This document shows positions 35,248 to 43,694 of a stretch of 64,000 bases of DNA, in pieces. Origin of the DNA: Alphaproteobacteria bacterium (GTDB lineage: Bacteria > Pseudomonadota > Alphaproteobacteria > SP197); the NCBI GenBank assembly GCA_016869675.1, contig VGDP01000012.1, forward strand, positions 16,760 through 80,759, written 5' to 3'. Within the stretch, counting starts at the first letter, position 1. Each line of letters begins with the position of its first letter. Below the pieces are notes generated by a model. That model was not told where the DNA came from. It saw only the letters and a program-made list of their open reading frames with translations, and searched no databases. Made by a program: the position numbers and the translations under genes.

Positions 35248-36292
35248 ATGGCCGAGGATCAGGCGCCCAGCATCGAGATCGGCACGTTGCGGCATCTGGC
35301 CGCGTGGCTGGCCGGCGCGCGCGAGCCTCGCCTTCACCAACTACCAGACGGGCAAGCTGTTCCTGATCGGCACCGGGCCCGATGGGCGGCTCAGCGTGTT
35401 CGAGCGCACGTTCAACCGCTGCATGGGCCTGGTGGCGGCGGACCGCGTGCTGTGGATGAGCTCGCTCTACCAGCTCTGGCGCTTCCAAGACGCGCTGGAG
35501 CCCGGTGCTCTGCACAACGGCTACGACCGGCTCTACGTGCCGCAGGTCGGGTACATCACGGGCGATCTGGACATCCACGACATCGCCATCGTGCCCGACG
35601 GCCGCCCGGTGTTCGTCAACACCCTGTTCAGTTGCCTGGCGACCGTCAGCGACGCCGCCAGCTTCGTGCCGCTGTGACGGTCGCCGTTCGTCACGCGGCT
35701 GGCCGCCGAGGACCGCTGCCACCTGAACGGCCTGGCGCAGCGAAATGGCCAGCCGGCGTTCGTCACCCTGGCGGGGCGCTCGAACGTGGCCGACGGCTGG
35801 CGCGAGAATCGGCGCGATGGCGGCCTGGTGCTGGACGTGGCGAGCGGCGAGCCGGTGGCGACGGGCCTCTCGATGCCTCATTCGCCGCGCTGGCACGACG
35901 ACCGGCTGTGGCTGCTCGATTCGGGCAACGGCTGGTTCGGCCACGTCGATGTGTCGTCCGGCCGGTTCGCGCGCGTCGCCTTCTGCCCCGGCAACGCGCG
36001 CGGGCTTGCCTTCGCGGGCGGCTTCGCGGTGATCGGCCTTTCCTAGCCGCGGGACAACCGTACCTTCAGCGGCCTGGCCCTGGACGACGCGCTCGCCCGC
36101 CACGGCGCCGAGGCGCGCTGCGGGCTGCTGGTCGTCAACCTGGCGACCGGCGATGCCGAGCATTGGCTGCGCCTCGACGGCCTGATCAGCGAACTCTACG
36201 ACGTGGCGGCGCTGGCCGGGGCGGCGCGGCCCATGGCGTTCGAATTCCGCTCCGACGAGATCAAACGGACGGTCACCATCGGCACAACCTGA
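35248..36292 (+). pseudogene. TIGR03032-family protein, broken by a frameshift and two stops
   Basis: The pieces match the TIGR03032 (DUF4915-like) family from end to end: Y-Q-T-G-K-L-F-L-I-G, F-E-R-T-F-N-R-C-M-G-L, H-D-I-A, E-D-R-C-H-L-N-G-L-A, S-M-P-H-S-P-R-W-H, F-S-G-L-A-L-D-D and a C-terminal Y-D-V-A. The start at 35248 is in another frame, and a one-base shift near 35318-35325 in a GC repeat restores it. TGA 35675-35677 replaces an expected Trp (V-P-L-stop-R-S-P-F), and TAG 36044-36046 replaces an expected Gln or Lys (G-L-S-stop-P-R-D-N). The three lesions are separate. The family's function is unknown. Confidence 0.85.
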
Positions 36293-36324
36293 TGGTCATT
36301 GTTCGCGCGGTGGTGCGCCGTTAG

Positions 36325-36339
36325 GTTCGGGCCCCGAAC
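36325..36339. promoter_or_regulatory. palindrome GTTCGGG-C-CCCGAAC before hyuA
   Basis: A perfect 7-bp inverted repeat around one central base, ending 18 bases before the hyuA start codon. It lies where an operator would overlap the promoter or leader. The TetR-family regulator that closes the hyu operon is the natural candidate to bind it. A short terminator of the broken gene upstream is an alternative, but no T-run follows. Confidence 0.4.
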
Positions 36340-36357
36340 AGCAGGCAGGATGACATC

Positions 36358-38370
36358 ATGCGCGTCGGCGTCGAGGTGGGTGGCACGTTCACGGACCTGG
36401 TGGCGATCGACGGCGGCACGGTACGCGTGGCCAAGGTGCCGAGCGTGCCGCGCCGCCCGGACGAAGGGGCGTTCCAGGCGTTGCAGGCCGGCAAGCTGGA
36501 CCTGGGCGCCATCAAGGACCTCGTCCACGGCTCGACGGTGGGCACCAACGCGGTGCTCGAGCGCAAGGGCGCGCGGGTCGCGTTCCTGACCACGGCGGGC
36601 TTCCGCGATCTGCTGTTCCTGCAGCGCCACGACCGGCGCAACATCTACGACCTGGCGTACAGGAAGCCGACACCGGTGGTGCGGCGGCGCGACTGCTACG
36701 AGGTGCCCGAGCGCATGCTGGCGGACGGCACGGCGGAGCGACCCTTCGACGCGGCGGCCTTCGAGCGCGATGTGATCCCGCGCCTGAAGGCAGCGGGTTA
36801 CGAGGCCGTGTCCGTGTGCCTGCTGAACGCCTACGCCAACCCGGCCCACGAGGAGGCGGTGCGCGACCTGGTGCGGCGCCACCTGCCGGGCGCCTCTATC
36901 ACCATCTCGTCGGACGTGACGCGCGAATTCCGCGAGTACGAGCGCGCCTCGACCACCACGCTCGCCGCATACCTCCAGCCGGTCATCGCCGGCTATCTGG
37001 CGCGCTTCGAGGACACGCTCGGCCGCCACGGCTTCAAGGGTCGCTTCAGCGTCATGCAGTCCAACGGCGGCCGCCTGCCCGCCGAGGGCATGCGGCGCAA
37101 CGCCATCACCTCGCTGTTCTCGGGCCCGGCCGCCGGCGTGATGGGCGCGGCGCGCCAGGCGGGGCTCAGCGGCTATGCCAATCTCATTACCTTCGACATG
37201 GGCGGCACCTCGACCGACGTGTGCCTGGTCGAGAACGGCCGGCCGTCGCTGGCCGCCGAGACCGATATCGATGGCCTGCCGGTGCGCCTGCCGGTGCTCG
37301 ATATCGTGACCGTCGGCGCCGGCGGCGGCAGCATCATCTGGTGCGATGAGGGCGGCATGCTGCGCGTCGGGCCCGAAAGCGCGGGCGCCGACCCGGGCCC
37401 AGCCTGCTACGGGCGCGGCGGGCGTCGGCCCACCATCACCGACGCCCACGTGGCGCGTGGCACCATCCGGCCCGATGCGCTGCTGGGCGGCAACTTGCGG
37501 ATCGACGCGGCCGCCGCGGCGTCGGCGCTGGCCCCCATCGCCGAGGCCTTCGGTCTTTCGCCCGAGGACATGGCGGACAGCGCGCTGCGCGTCGCCGAGG
37601 CCAACATCGTGCGCGCGATCCAGCTCGTGACCACCGAACGCGCCCGCGACCCGCGCGATTTCGTGCTGGTGCCGTTCGGCGGCGCCGGGCCGCTGCACGC
37701 CGCCAAGGTGGCGGCGGACCTGGGCGTGGGCACCATCGTGGTGCCGCCCAACGCCGGTGTCATCTCGGCCTACGGGCTGATCGCGTCGGACTTCGTGCAC
37801 TACGACACCATGACCCGACGCATCGCGCTCGACGACGGGGCACCCGCGGCAGTGGCCGAGGTGTTCCGCGCCATGCGCGACGGCGCGCGCGCACGCTTCG
37901 AGGCGCTCGGCCTGGCCAGGAGCGCGTGCTACACCTTCGCCTTGCAGATGCGCTTCGTCGGCCAGGCGTTCGAACTGCCGGTCGAGGTCGACGCCGAACG
38001 CGCCGAGCGCCTGACCGTGGCCGAGCTGGCGGAACTGTTCGGCAAGGTGCACGAGAGCATCTTCTTCCATGGCGCCGGCACCGGCCGGCCCATCGAGATC
38101 GTCGCCTACCGCCTGGGCATCGTGGCGCCGCAGACCGACGTGCCGGCCCTGACCGAGGGCGGTGGCGACGCCGGGCGCACCGGCGACTTCGCGCTCTACG
38201 ACAATCGGGAACGGCAGACCGGCCGGCTGATGGCGCGCGGAGCGTTGGCCCACGGCGTCGCGCTGGCGGGCCCCGCCCTGCTGGAGGACCCGACCGCCAC
38301 GGTCTACGTACCGCGGGGCTGGACGGCGCGGCACGACAGCCACGACAATCTCGTCATGACACGGGGGTAG
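36358..38370 (+). CDS. hyuA: hydantoinase/oxoprolinase family protein, HyuA subunit
   Basis: A 670-residue ASKHA-fold ATPase subunit of ATP-dependent N-methylhydantoinase/5-oxoprolinase-type enzymes. It starts with V-G-V-E-V-G-G-T-F-T-D-L-V, and G-S-T-V-G-T-N-A, F-S-G-P-A-A-G-V and D-M-G-G-T-S-T-D-V follow. G-A-G-P-L-H-A in the C-terminal part completes the family pattern. It opens a cyclic or amide C-N bond together with a HyuB subunit. AGGA lies 8 bases before ATG 36358. It begins an operon with two hyuB genes and a TetR regulator. Confidence 0.92.
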   Translation: MRVGVEVGGTFTDLVAIDGGTVRVAKVPSVPRRPDEGAFQALQAGKLDLGAIKDLVHGSTVGTNAVLERKGARVAFLTTAGFRDLLFLQRHDRRNIYDLAYRKPTPVVRRRDCYEVPERMLADGTAERPFDAAAFERDVIPRLKAAGYEAVSVCLLNAYANPAHEEAVRDLVRRHLPGASITISSDVTREFREYERASTTTLAAYLQPVIAGYLARFEDTLGRHGFKGRFSVMQSNGGRLPAEGMRRNAITSLFSGPAAGVMGAARQAGLSGYANLITFDMGGTSTDVCLVENGRPSLAAETDIDGLPVRLPVLDIVTVGAGGGSIIWCDEGGMLRVGPESAGADPGPACYGRGGRRPTITDAHVARGTIRPDALLGGNLRIDAAAAASALAPIAEAFGLSPEDMADSALRVAEANIVRAIQLVTTERARDPRDFVLVPFGGAGPLHAAKVAADLGVGTIVVPPNAGVISAYGLIASDFVHYDTMTRRIALDDGAPAAVAEVFRAMRDGARARFEALGLARSACYTFALQMRFVGQAFELPVEVDAERAERLTVAELAELFGKVHESIFFHGAGTGRPIEIVAYRLGIVAPQTDVPALTEGGGDAGRTGDFALYDNRERQTGRLMARGALAHGVALAGPALLEDPTATVYVPRGWTARHDSHDNLVMTRG

Positions 38371-38376
38371 CTTGCC

Positions 38377-40059
38377 ATGGCCATGACCCGCAACCTCGAC
38401 CCGGCGGATTACGCCGTCATCAGCCAGGCACTCCAGGCGATCGGGCGCGAAATGGGCGCCAAGCTGGTGCGCAGCGCCTATTCCACCGTGGTGCGCGAAG
38501 CGCGCGACGCCTCGGCCGCCCTGACCGACCGCCACGGCCACGTCATCGCCCAGGCCGAACTGATCCCCATGCAGCTCGGCTCGATTGGCGCGACGATCCA
38601 GCCCTGCCTGGAGCGATTCCCGGTCGAGACGCTGGAGCCGGGCGACTTCCTGATCACCAACGACCCCTACCACGGCGGTCAGCACCTGCAGGACGTGTTC
38701 ATCTTCACACCGATCTTCGTCGACGGCCGGGTCGTCGGGTTCAGCGCCTCGATCGCGCACCACCTGGACCTCGGCGGCGGCAACCCGGGGCTGAACGCCT
38801 CGTCGCGCGACGTCTATCAGGAAGGCATCATCATTCCACCGTCAAAATACAGCGAGCGGCGCGATTGGAACGGCGGCGGCCTGGAGCGGCTGATCGCCGC
38901 CAACGTGCGCGTGCCCGGCCAGACCATCGGCGACTTCTACGCCCAGTTTGCCGCCAACCACATCGGCGCGGCGCGCGGCGCGCAGTTGTGCGCGCGTTAC
39001 GGCACCGACACGGTCGAGGCGACCATGGCCGAACTGCAGGACTACGCCGAGCGGCGCGTGCGCGCGGCGATCGCCGCCCTGCCCGACGGCACCTACGTGG
39101 GCGAGGACGCGCTGGATGACCGCTGGGGCGATGGCGGCACCCTGACGGTGCGCGCGACGATCACGGTCAAGGGCGACACGCTGGCGGTCGATTTCAAGGG
39201 CACGGCCGGACAGGTAGCGTGCCACGTCAACGCGCCCTTCGCCTCCACGGTCTCGGCGACGCTGTCGTGCCTCAAGGCGGTGCTGACCGGGCCGGACGTG
39301 CCGTTCAACGAAGGCGCCAAGCGGCCAATCACCGTGACCGCGCCCTACGGCTCGATCCTAAACCCGCGGCCGCCGGCGCCGGTGCGCGCGCGCATGAATT
39401 CGGCCTACCGGGCCTATGGCGCGGTGATGCGCGCGCTGGGCCAGGCGGCACCAGACCGCGTCGTCGCCCAGGGCTACGACACCACCTGGGCCGCGGCGCT
39501 CAGCTACCTGACGCCGGACGGCTACAAGGTGCACCTGGACATCCTGGGCGGTGGACTGGGCGCCGGCAGCCGGTCCGACGGCTGCGACGCGGTCGACGGA
39601 CCGCTCAGCAACTGCTCGAACACGCCGATCGAGGTTCTGGACATGGACTTCGACGCCTACCGCGCCACGGCCTACGAGCTGGTCGCCGACAGCGGCGGGG
39701 CCGGGGTGCACCGCGGCGGCGCTGGCTATCGCCGCGCCTACGCGGTCGTCACCGACGGCGTCAATTTCGCCACCTACGCCGACCGCTTCCAGCGCGCGCC
39801 CCAAGGCTTGGCGGGCGGACGGCCGGGCGCCAGCGCGCTCTGCCGGGTGCGGCGCGACGGGCAGGTGATCGACGCGGCGATCAACACCGGCATGATCCTG
39901 GCGAAGGGCGACACGGTGGAGTTCATCACCGGCGGCGGCGGCGGTCACGGCGACGGGCGCGCCCGGCCACGCGGTCAGCTGGCCGAGGACATCGCCGATG
40001 GCTTGGTCAGCGAGGCGGCGGCCCGGCGCGACTACGGCCTCGCGCTCGGCGCGGACTGA
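38377..40059 (+). CDS. hyuB: hydantoinase B/oxoprolinase family protein (first copy)
   Basis: A 560-residue HyuB subunit. The N-terminus has E-M-G-A-K-L-V-R-S-A-Y-S, T-N-D-P-Y-H-G-G-Q-H-L-Q-D-V is in the first third, and A-H-H-L-D-L-G-G follows, where His and Asp residues probably bind a metal. The end has G-G-G-G-G-H-G-D. It begins 6 bases after hyuA; ATG 38383 is a possible alternative start. It is followed after 5 bases by a very similar copy. Confidence 0.92.
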   Translation: MAMTRNLDPADYAVISQALQAIGREMGAKLVRSAYSTVVREARDASAALTDRHGHVIAQAELIPMQLGSIGATIQPCLERFPVETLEPGDFLITNDPYHGGQHLQDVFIFTPIFVDGRVVGFSASIAHHLDLGGGNPGLNASSRDVYQEGIIIPPSKYSERRDWNGGGLERLIAANVRVPGQTIGDFYAQFAANHIGAARGAQLCARYGTDTVEATMAELQDYAERRVRAAIAALPDGTYVGEDALDDRWGDGGTLTVRATITVKGDTLAVDFKGTAGQVACHVNAPFASTVSATLSCLKAVLTGPDVPFNEGAKRPITVTAPYGSILNPRPPAPVRARMNSAYRAYGAVMRALGQAAPDRVVAQGYDTTWAAALSYLTPDGYKVHLDILGGGLGAGSRSDGCDAVDGPLSNCSNTPIEVLDMDFDAYRATAYELVADSGGAGVHRGGAGYRRAYAVVTDGVNFATYADRFQRAPQGLAGGRPGASALCRVRRDGQVIDAAINTGMILAKGDTVEFITGGGGGHGDGRARPRGQLAEDIADGLVSEAAARRDYGLALGAD

Positions 40060-40064
40060 CCGCG

Positions 40065-41699
40065 TTGCGCAACCTCGATCCGGTCGACGTCGCGGTCGTC
40101 GGCCAGTCGCTGACCGCGGCAGCGCGCGAGATGGGCGCCAAGCTGGTGCGCAGCGCCTATTCCACGGTCGTGCGCGAGGCGCGCGACGCCTCGGCCGCCA
40201 TCGTGGACGCGCGCGGCAACACCGTCGCCCAGGCCGAACTGATCCCGATCCAGCTCGGCTCGATCGGCGAGACGCTGCGCCCGTGCCTGGCCCGCTTCCC
40301 GGCCGAGACGCTCGAGGACGGTGACATCCTGGTCAACAACGACCCGTACCAGGGCGGCCAGCACCTGCAGGACGTGTTCATCTTCTCGCCGATCTTCGTG
40401 GAAGGCCGTGTCATCGCGTTCGCCGCCTCGGTCGCCCACCACCTGGACCTGGGCGGCGGCGCGGCCGGCCTGAACAACAGCGCGAGCGACCTCTACCAGG
40501 AAGGCATCGTCATCCCGCCGTCGCGCTTCAACCTGCCGCGCGACTGGAACGGCGGGCCGTTCGAGCGCTTCCTGGCCGCCAACGTGCGCGTCCCCGCCCA
40601 GACCATCGGCGATTTCAACGCCCAGCTCGCGGCCAACCGGGTGGGTGCCGCGCGCGTCGCCGAACTGGCGCGACGCCACGGCGCGGCGACGGTCACGGCC
40701 GTGATGGATGCCATGCTCGACTACGCCGAGCGGCGCGTGCGCGCGGCGATTGCCGCCCTGCCCGACGGCCGCTACGAGGGCGAGGACTGGCTCGACGACG
40801 ACGGCGTCGGCGAGGAACCGGTGCGCGTCCACGTCGCCATCACCAAGGCGGGCGAGACGCTGGACATCGACTACGCCGGCACGGCGCCGCAGGTCGCGCG
40901 CAACATCAACGCTCCGTTCGCCTCGACCGTGTCGGCGACCCTGAGCTGCCTGAAGCTGGTGCTGACCGGGCCCGACGTGCCGTTCAACGAGGGCGCCAAG
41001 CGCCCGATCACGATCCGCGCGCCGCTGGGCTCGCTGCTCAACCCGCGCCACCCGGCGCCGGTGCGCGCGCGCATGGAGCCGTGCTACCGCGCGTTCGGCG
41101 CGCTGATGCAGGCGCTGGGCAAGGCCGCGCCCGAGCGAGTCATGGCGGCGGGCTACGACACCACCACGGCGATCGCGCTGAGCCGCCTGGGCCCAGCCGG
41201 TTGGCAGGTCCACCTGGACATCCATGGCGGCGGCTGGGGCGCGCGCGCCGACGGCGACGGCGAGGACGGCATCGCCGGACCGCTGGGAAACTGCGCCAAC
41301 ACGCCGGCCGAGGTGGTCGACGCCGAATACGGCTACTTCCGCATCGCCGAGTACGGGCTGCGGCCGGGCAGCGCCGGCGCCGGGTGCCATCGCGGCGGCA
41401 CCGGGCTGCGCCGCGTCTTTCAGATGACCGAGGACAACGTCGGCTTCGCGCTCTACGCCGACCGCTTCAAGTTGGCGCCGCGCGGGCTGGCGGGCGGCGT
41501 CGACGGCTGGCCGGCCCGCTGCTTCGTCGAGCGTGACGGTACCACCATCCCGTTCCGCTCCAAGGCCGCCATGACGTTGCGGCGTGGCGACCGCCTGGTG
41601 CTGGAGACCGCCGGCGGCGCCGGCCACGGCCCCGCCACGGCGCGCTCGAACGAGGCGATCTTCCACGATGTCGAGGAAGGTCTCGTCGGCGATGGCTGA
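40065..41699 (+). CDS. hyuB: hydantoinase B/oxoprolinase family protein (second copy)
   Basis: A 544-residue tandem paralog of the previous gene with the same ordered motifs (N-N-D-P-Y-Q-G-G-Q-H-L-Q-D-V, A-H-H-L-D-L-G-G, A-G-G-A-G-H-G). No ATG or GTG exists near the start of similarity; TTG 40065 directly precedes the shared R-N-L-D-P and is the best start, with CTG 40056 overlapping the previous stop as the alternative. Its final bases overlap the TetR gene. Two HyuB chains with one HyuA may give alternative complexes or a heteromer. Confidence 0.88.
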   Translation: MRNLDPVDVAVVGQSLTAAAREMGAKLVRSAYSTVVREARDASAAIVDARGNTVAQAELIPIQLGSIGETLRPCLARFPAETLEDGDILVNNDPYQGGQHLQDVFIFSPIFVEGRVIAFAASVAHHLDLGGGAAGLNNSASDLYQEGIVIPPSRFNLPRDWNGGPFERFLAANVRVPAQTIGDFNAQLAANRVGAARVAELARRHGAATVTAVMDAMLDYAERRVRAAIAALPDGRYEGEDWLDDDGVGEEPVRVHVAITKAGETLDIDYAGTAPQVARNINAPFASTVSATLSCLKLVLTGPDVPFNEGAKRPITIRAPLGSLLNPRHPAPVRARMEPCYRAFGALMQALGKAAPERVMAAGYDTTTAIALSRLGPAGWQVHLDIHGGGWGARADGDGEDGIAGPLGNCANTPAEVVDAEYGYFRIAEYGLRPGSAGAGCHRGGTGLRRVFQMTEDNVGFALYADRFKLAPRGLAGGVDGWPARCFVERDGTTIPFRSKAAMTLRRGDRLVLETAGGAGHGPATARSNEAIFHDVEEGLVGDG

Positions 41700-42333
41700 G
41701 CCGACGGCGCGCCGGCCGAGCCGCGCCCAGGTCAAGGCCGGCACCCGCGCGCGCCTGATCCGCTCGACCATCGACGTCATCGCCGAGAAGGGCTTCGCCG
41801 GAACCACGCTGGCCGATGTGGCGCACCGCACGGGCATGTCGCGCGGCATCGTCAACTTCCACTTCGCCAGCAAGGAACAGCTCCTGGCGGCGACCCTGGC
41901 CTACATGGCGGACGAGTATCAGCAGGTGTTCGAGCGCGTGATGCGACGCGCCGGGCGCGCGCCGGCCGCGCGGCTGGCTGCGCTGCTGAAGGTCGACTTC
42001 CACCCGACCCTGTGCACCGGGCGCAAGATCATGGCGTGGCGCGCCTTCTGGGCCGAGTCGCGCGCCCGGCCAGCGTTCCGGCGCCAGCGCGACACGCTGG
42101 ACGCGCGCTACTTCCGCGAGGCCGAGGCGCTGTGCGCGCGGCTGATCGATCACGGCGACTACACGGGGCTGGATGCGGCCATCGTCGCGCGCGGGTTGAA
42201 CGCTATGATCGACGGCCTGTTGGACGAGATCATGATGCACCCCGAAGCGGTCAGCCGTGCCGCAGCGCGGCGGGTCTGCCTGACCTTCCTGGCCGGCCTG
42301 TTCCCCAAGGACTTCACCGCCCCCGGCCGCTGA
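41692..42333 (+). CDS. TetR/AcrR-family repressor (BetI-like)
   Basis: A 213-residue regulator. The N-terminal helix-turn-helix covers about residues 30-60 (T-L-A-D-V-A-H-R-T-G-M-S-R-G-I-V-N-F-H-F), and the C-terminal ligand domain resembles BetI. It overlaps the second hyuB by 8 bases, so it is cotranscribed and probably autoregulates the hyu operon. A related C-terminus is found at 1-114, so the two clusters may use sister regulators. Confidence 0.88.
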   Translation: MAEPTARRPSRAQVKAGTRARLIRSTIDVIAEKGFAGTTLADVAHRTGMSRGIVNFHFASKEQLLAATLAYMADEYQQVFERVMRRAGRAPAARLAALLKVDFHPTLCTGRKIMAWRAFWAESRARPAFRRQRDTLDARYFREAEALCARLIDHGDYTGLDAAIVARGLNAMIDGLLDEIMMHPEAVSRAAARRVCLTFLAGLFPKDFTAPGR

Positions 42334-42344
42334 GCCCGCACCGA

Positions 42345-43685
42345 TCAGCGCTGGTCGAGCTTCAGCTCGATGCGGCGGTTGCGGCGGTGCGCGATCTCGT
42401 CGAGGCGCATATCAAGCGGGTGGAACTCGCCGAAGCCGGTCGCCGCGAGCCGCTCGGGCGGCACACCCTGGGCGGCCAGGTACTTCACCACCGACACGGC
42501 GCGCGCGGTCGAAAGCTCCCAGTTCGAGGCGAACTGCGGCGTGTTGATGGGCACGCTGTCGGTATGGCCGTCGACGCGCAGGATCCACGGCAGGTCGGTG
42601 GGGATGTCCCGCGCTATCGTCAGCAGGGTCGCCGCGAGTTGGCCGAGTTGGGCCTTGCCGCCGTCCTCCAGGTCCGCCGAGCCTGAGGCGAACAGCACCT
42701 CGGACTGGAACACGAAGCGGTCGCCCTCGATACGCATGTCGGGGCGCTCGCCCAGCACCTCGCGCAGGCGCCCGAAGAACTCGGAGCGGTAGCGCTCCAG
42801 CTCCTGCACACGGTTGGCGAGCGCGACGTTGAGCTTGCGGCCCAGGTCGGCGATCTGCACGTCCTTGTCGCGCGCTTCCTGCTCCTTCAGGTCCAGCGCG
42901 GCCGCGAGCGCGGCCATCTGATCGCGCAGCGCGGCGATCTGCTGGTTGAGCAGGGCGACCTGCGCCTGGGCCTCGGCCGAGAGGTTTTCGGCCGCCGCGA
43001 GTTCGCGCTCGTTCAGCGCGAGCAGGCTGGTCAGCTCGGAGAGCCGGATATCGCGTTCCTCGATGGTCTTCTGCCCCAGAAGCGTGCGCTCGGCCTCGTC
43101 GGCCAGCGTCGCCTCCAGCTCGCGGCTGCGGTCGCGCAGTGCACCGATCTCGGCGTCGCGCTCCTCGATCGTGCCGGCGAGCCGCGCGATGTCCGCCTCG
43201 AGGCTCGCGCGCAGCGCTTCCAACGCGGCGATGTCGCGCCGGAGCGATTCGATCTCGGCCAAGCGCAGCTTGAGCGCGTCCTCGCCGATCTTGACTTCCT
43301 CGTCGAGCGCGTCGCGCACCGCCGCCGCGTCGGCCGCGTCGCGCAGGGCGCGGTCGCGTTCCGCCAACACCGCCGAAAGCTGCGCCGCCGCGTCGTCGCG
43401 TGCTTCGACCGAGCGTTGCAGCTCGGCCGAAAGCTGCGCCGCGTTGAGCCGCAGGTCCGCGTTGGCCTGGCGTTCCAGCGCCAGCAGGTCGGCCAACTCG
43501 TCGATCTGCGATTGCAGGCGCGCCAGCGCCTGATCGCGGCCGCTGAGCGCGTGGGTCAGCACCGTCTGCGCCAGCGAGAAGGCGACCAGCAGGAAGATGA
43601 AGACCAGCAGCAGGGTCGACAGCGCGTCGACCCAGCCCGCCCAGGGGTCGATCGCCCGTGCCGCGCGTCGGCCGCGCAAGGCCAT
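42345..43685 (-). CDS. MotB-like OmpA-domain protein with long coiled coil
   Basis: A 446-residue inner-membrane protein. A short basic N-terminus is followed by one TM helix (L-L-L-V-F-I-F-L-L-V-A-F) near residues 25-45, about 250 residues of coiled coil, and a C-terminal OmpA peptidoglycan-binding domain containing V-D-G-H-T-D-S-V-P, N-W-E-L-S-T-A-R-A and G-F-G-E-F-H-P. It is built like a MotB/ExbD-type stator with an extended periplasmic rod. It lies 9 bases downstream of the MotA-like gene, so they likely form one proton-channel complex. Confidence 0.85.
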   Translation of the reverse strand: MALRGRRAARAIDPWAGWVDALSTLLLVFIFLLVAFSLAQTVLTHALSGRDQALARLQSQIDELADLLALERQANADLRLNAAQLSAELQRSVEARDDAAAQLSAVLAERDRALRDAADAAAVRDALDEEVKIGEDALKLRLAEIESLRRDIAALEALRASLEADIARLAGTIEERDAEIGALRDRSRELEATLADEAERTLLGQKTIEERDIRLSELTSLLALNERELAAAENLSAEAQAQVALLNQQIAALRDQMAALAAALDLKEQEARDKDVQIADLGRKLNVALANRVQELERYRSEFFGRLREVLGERPDMRIEGDRFVFQSEVLFASGSADLEDGGKAQLGQLAATLLTIARDIPTDLPWILRVDGHTDSVPINTPQFASNWELSTARAVSVVKYLAAQGVPPERLAATGFGEFHPLDMRLDEIAHRRNRRIELKLDQR

Positions 43686-43694
43686 GGCGGCGGC

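Noticed and set aside
7964..36046. Reassignment of TAG to glutamine
   Set aside because: TAG ends intact genes in this window (for example hyuA and the SDR at 16553), and other interrupted genes have TGA, TAA or frameshifts.
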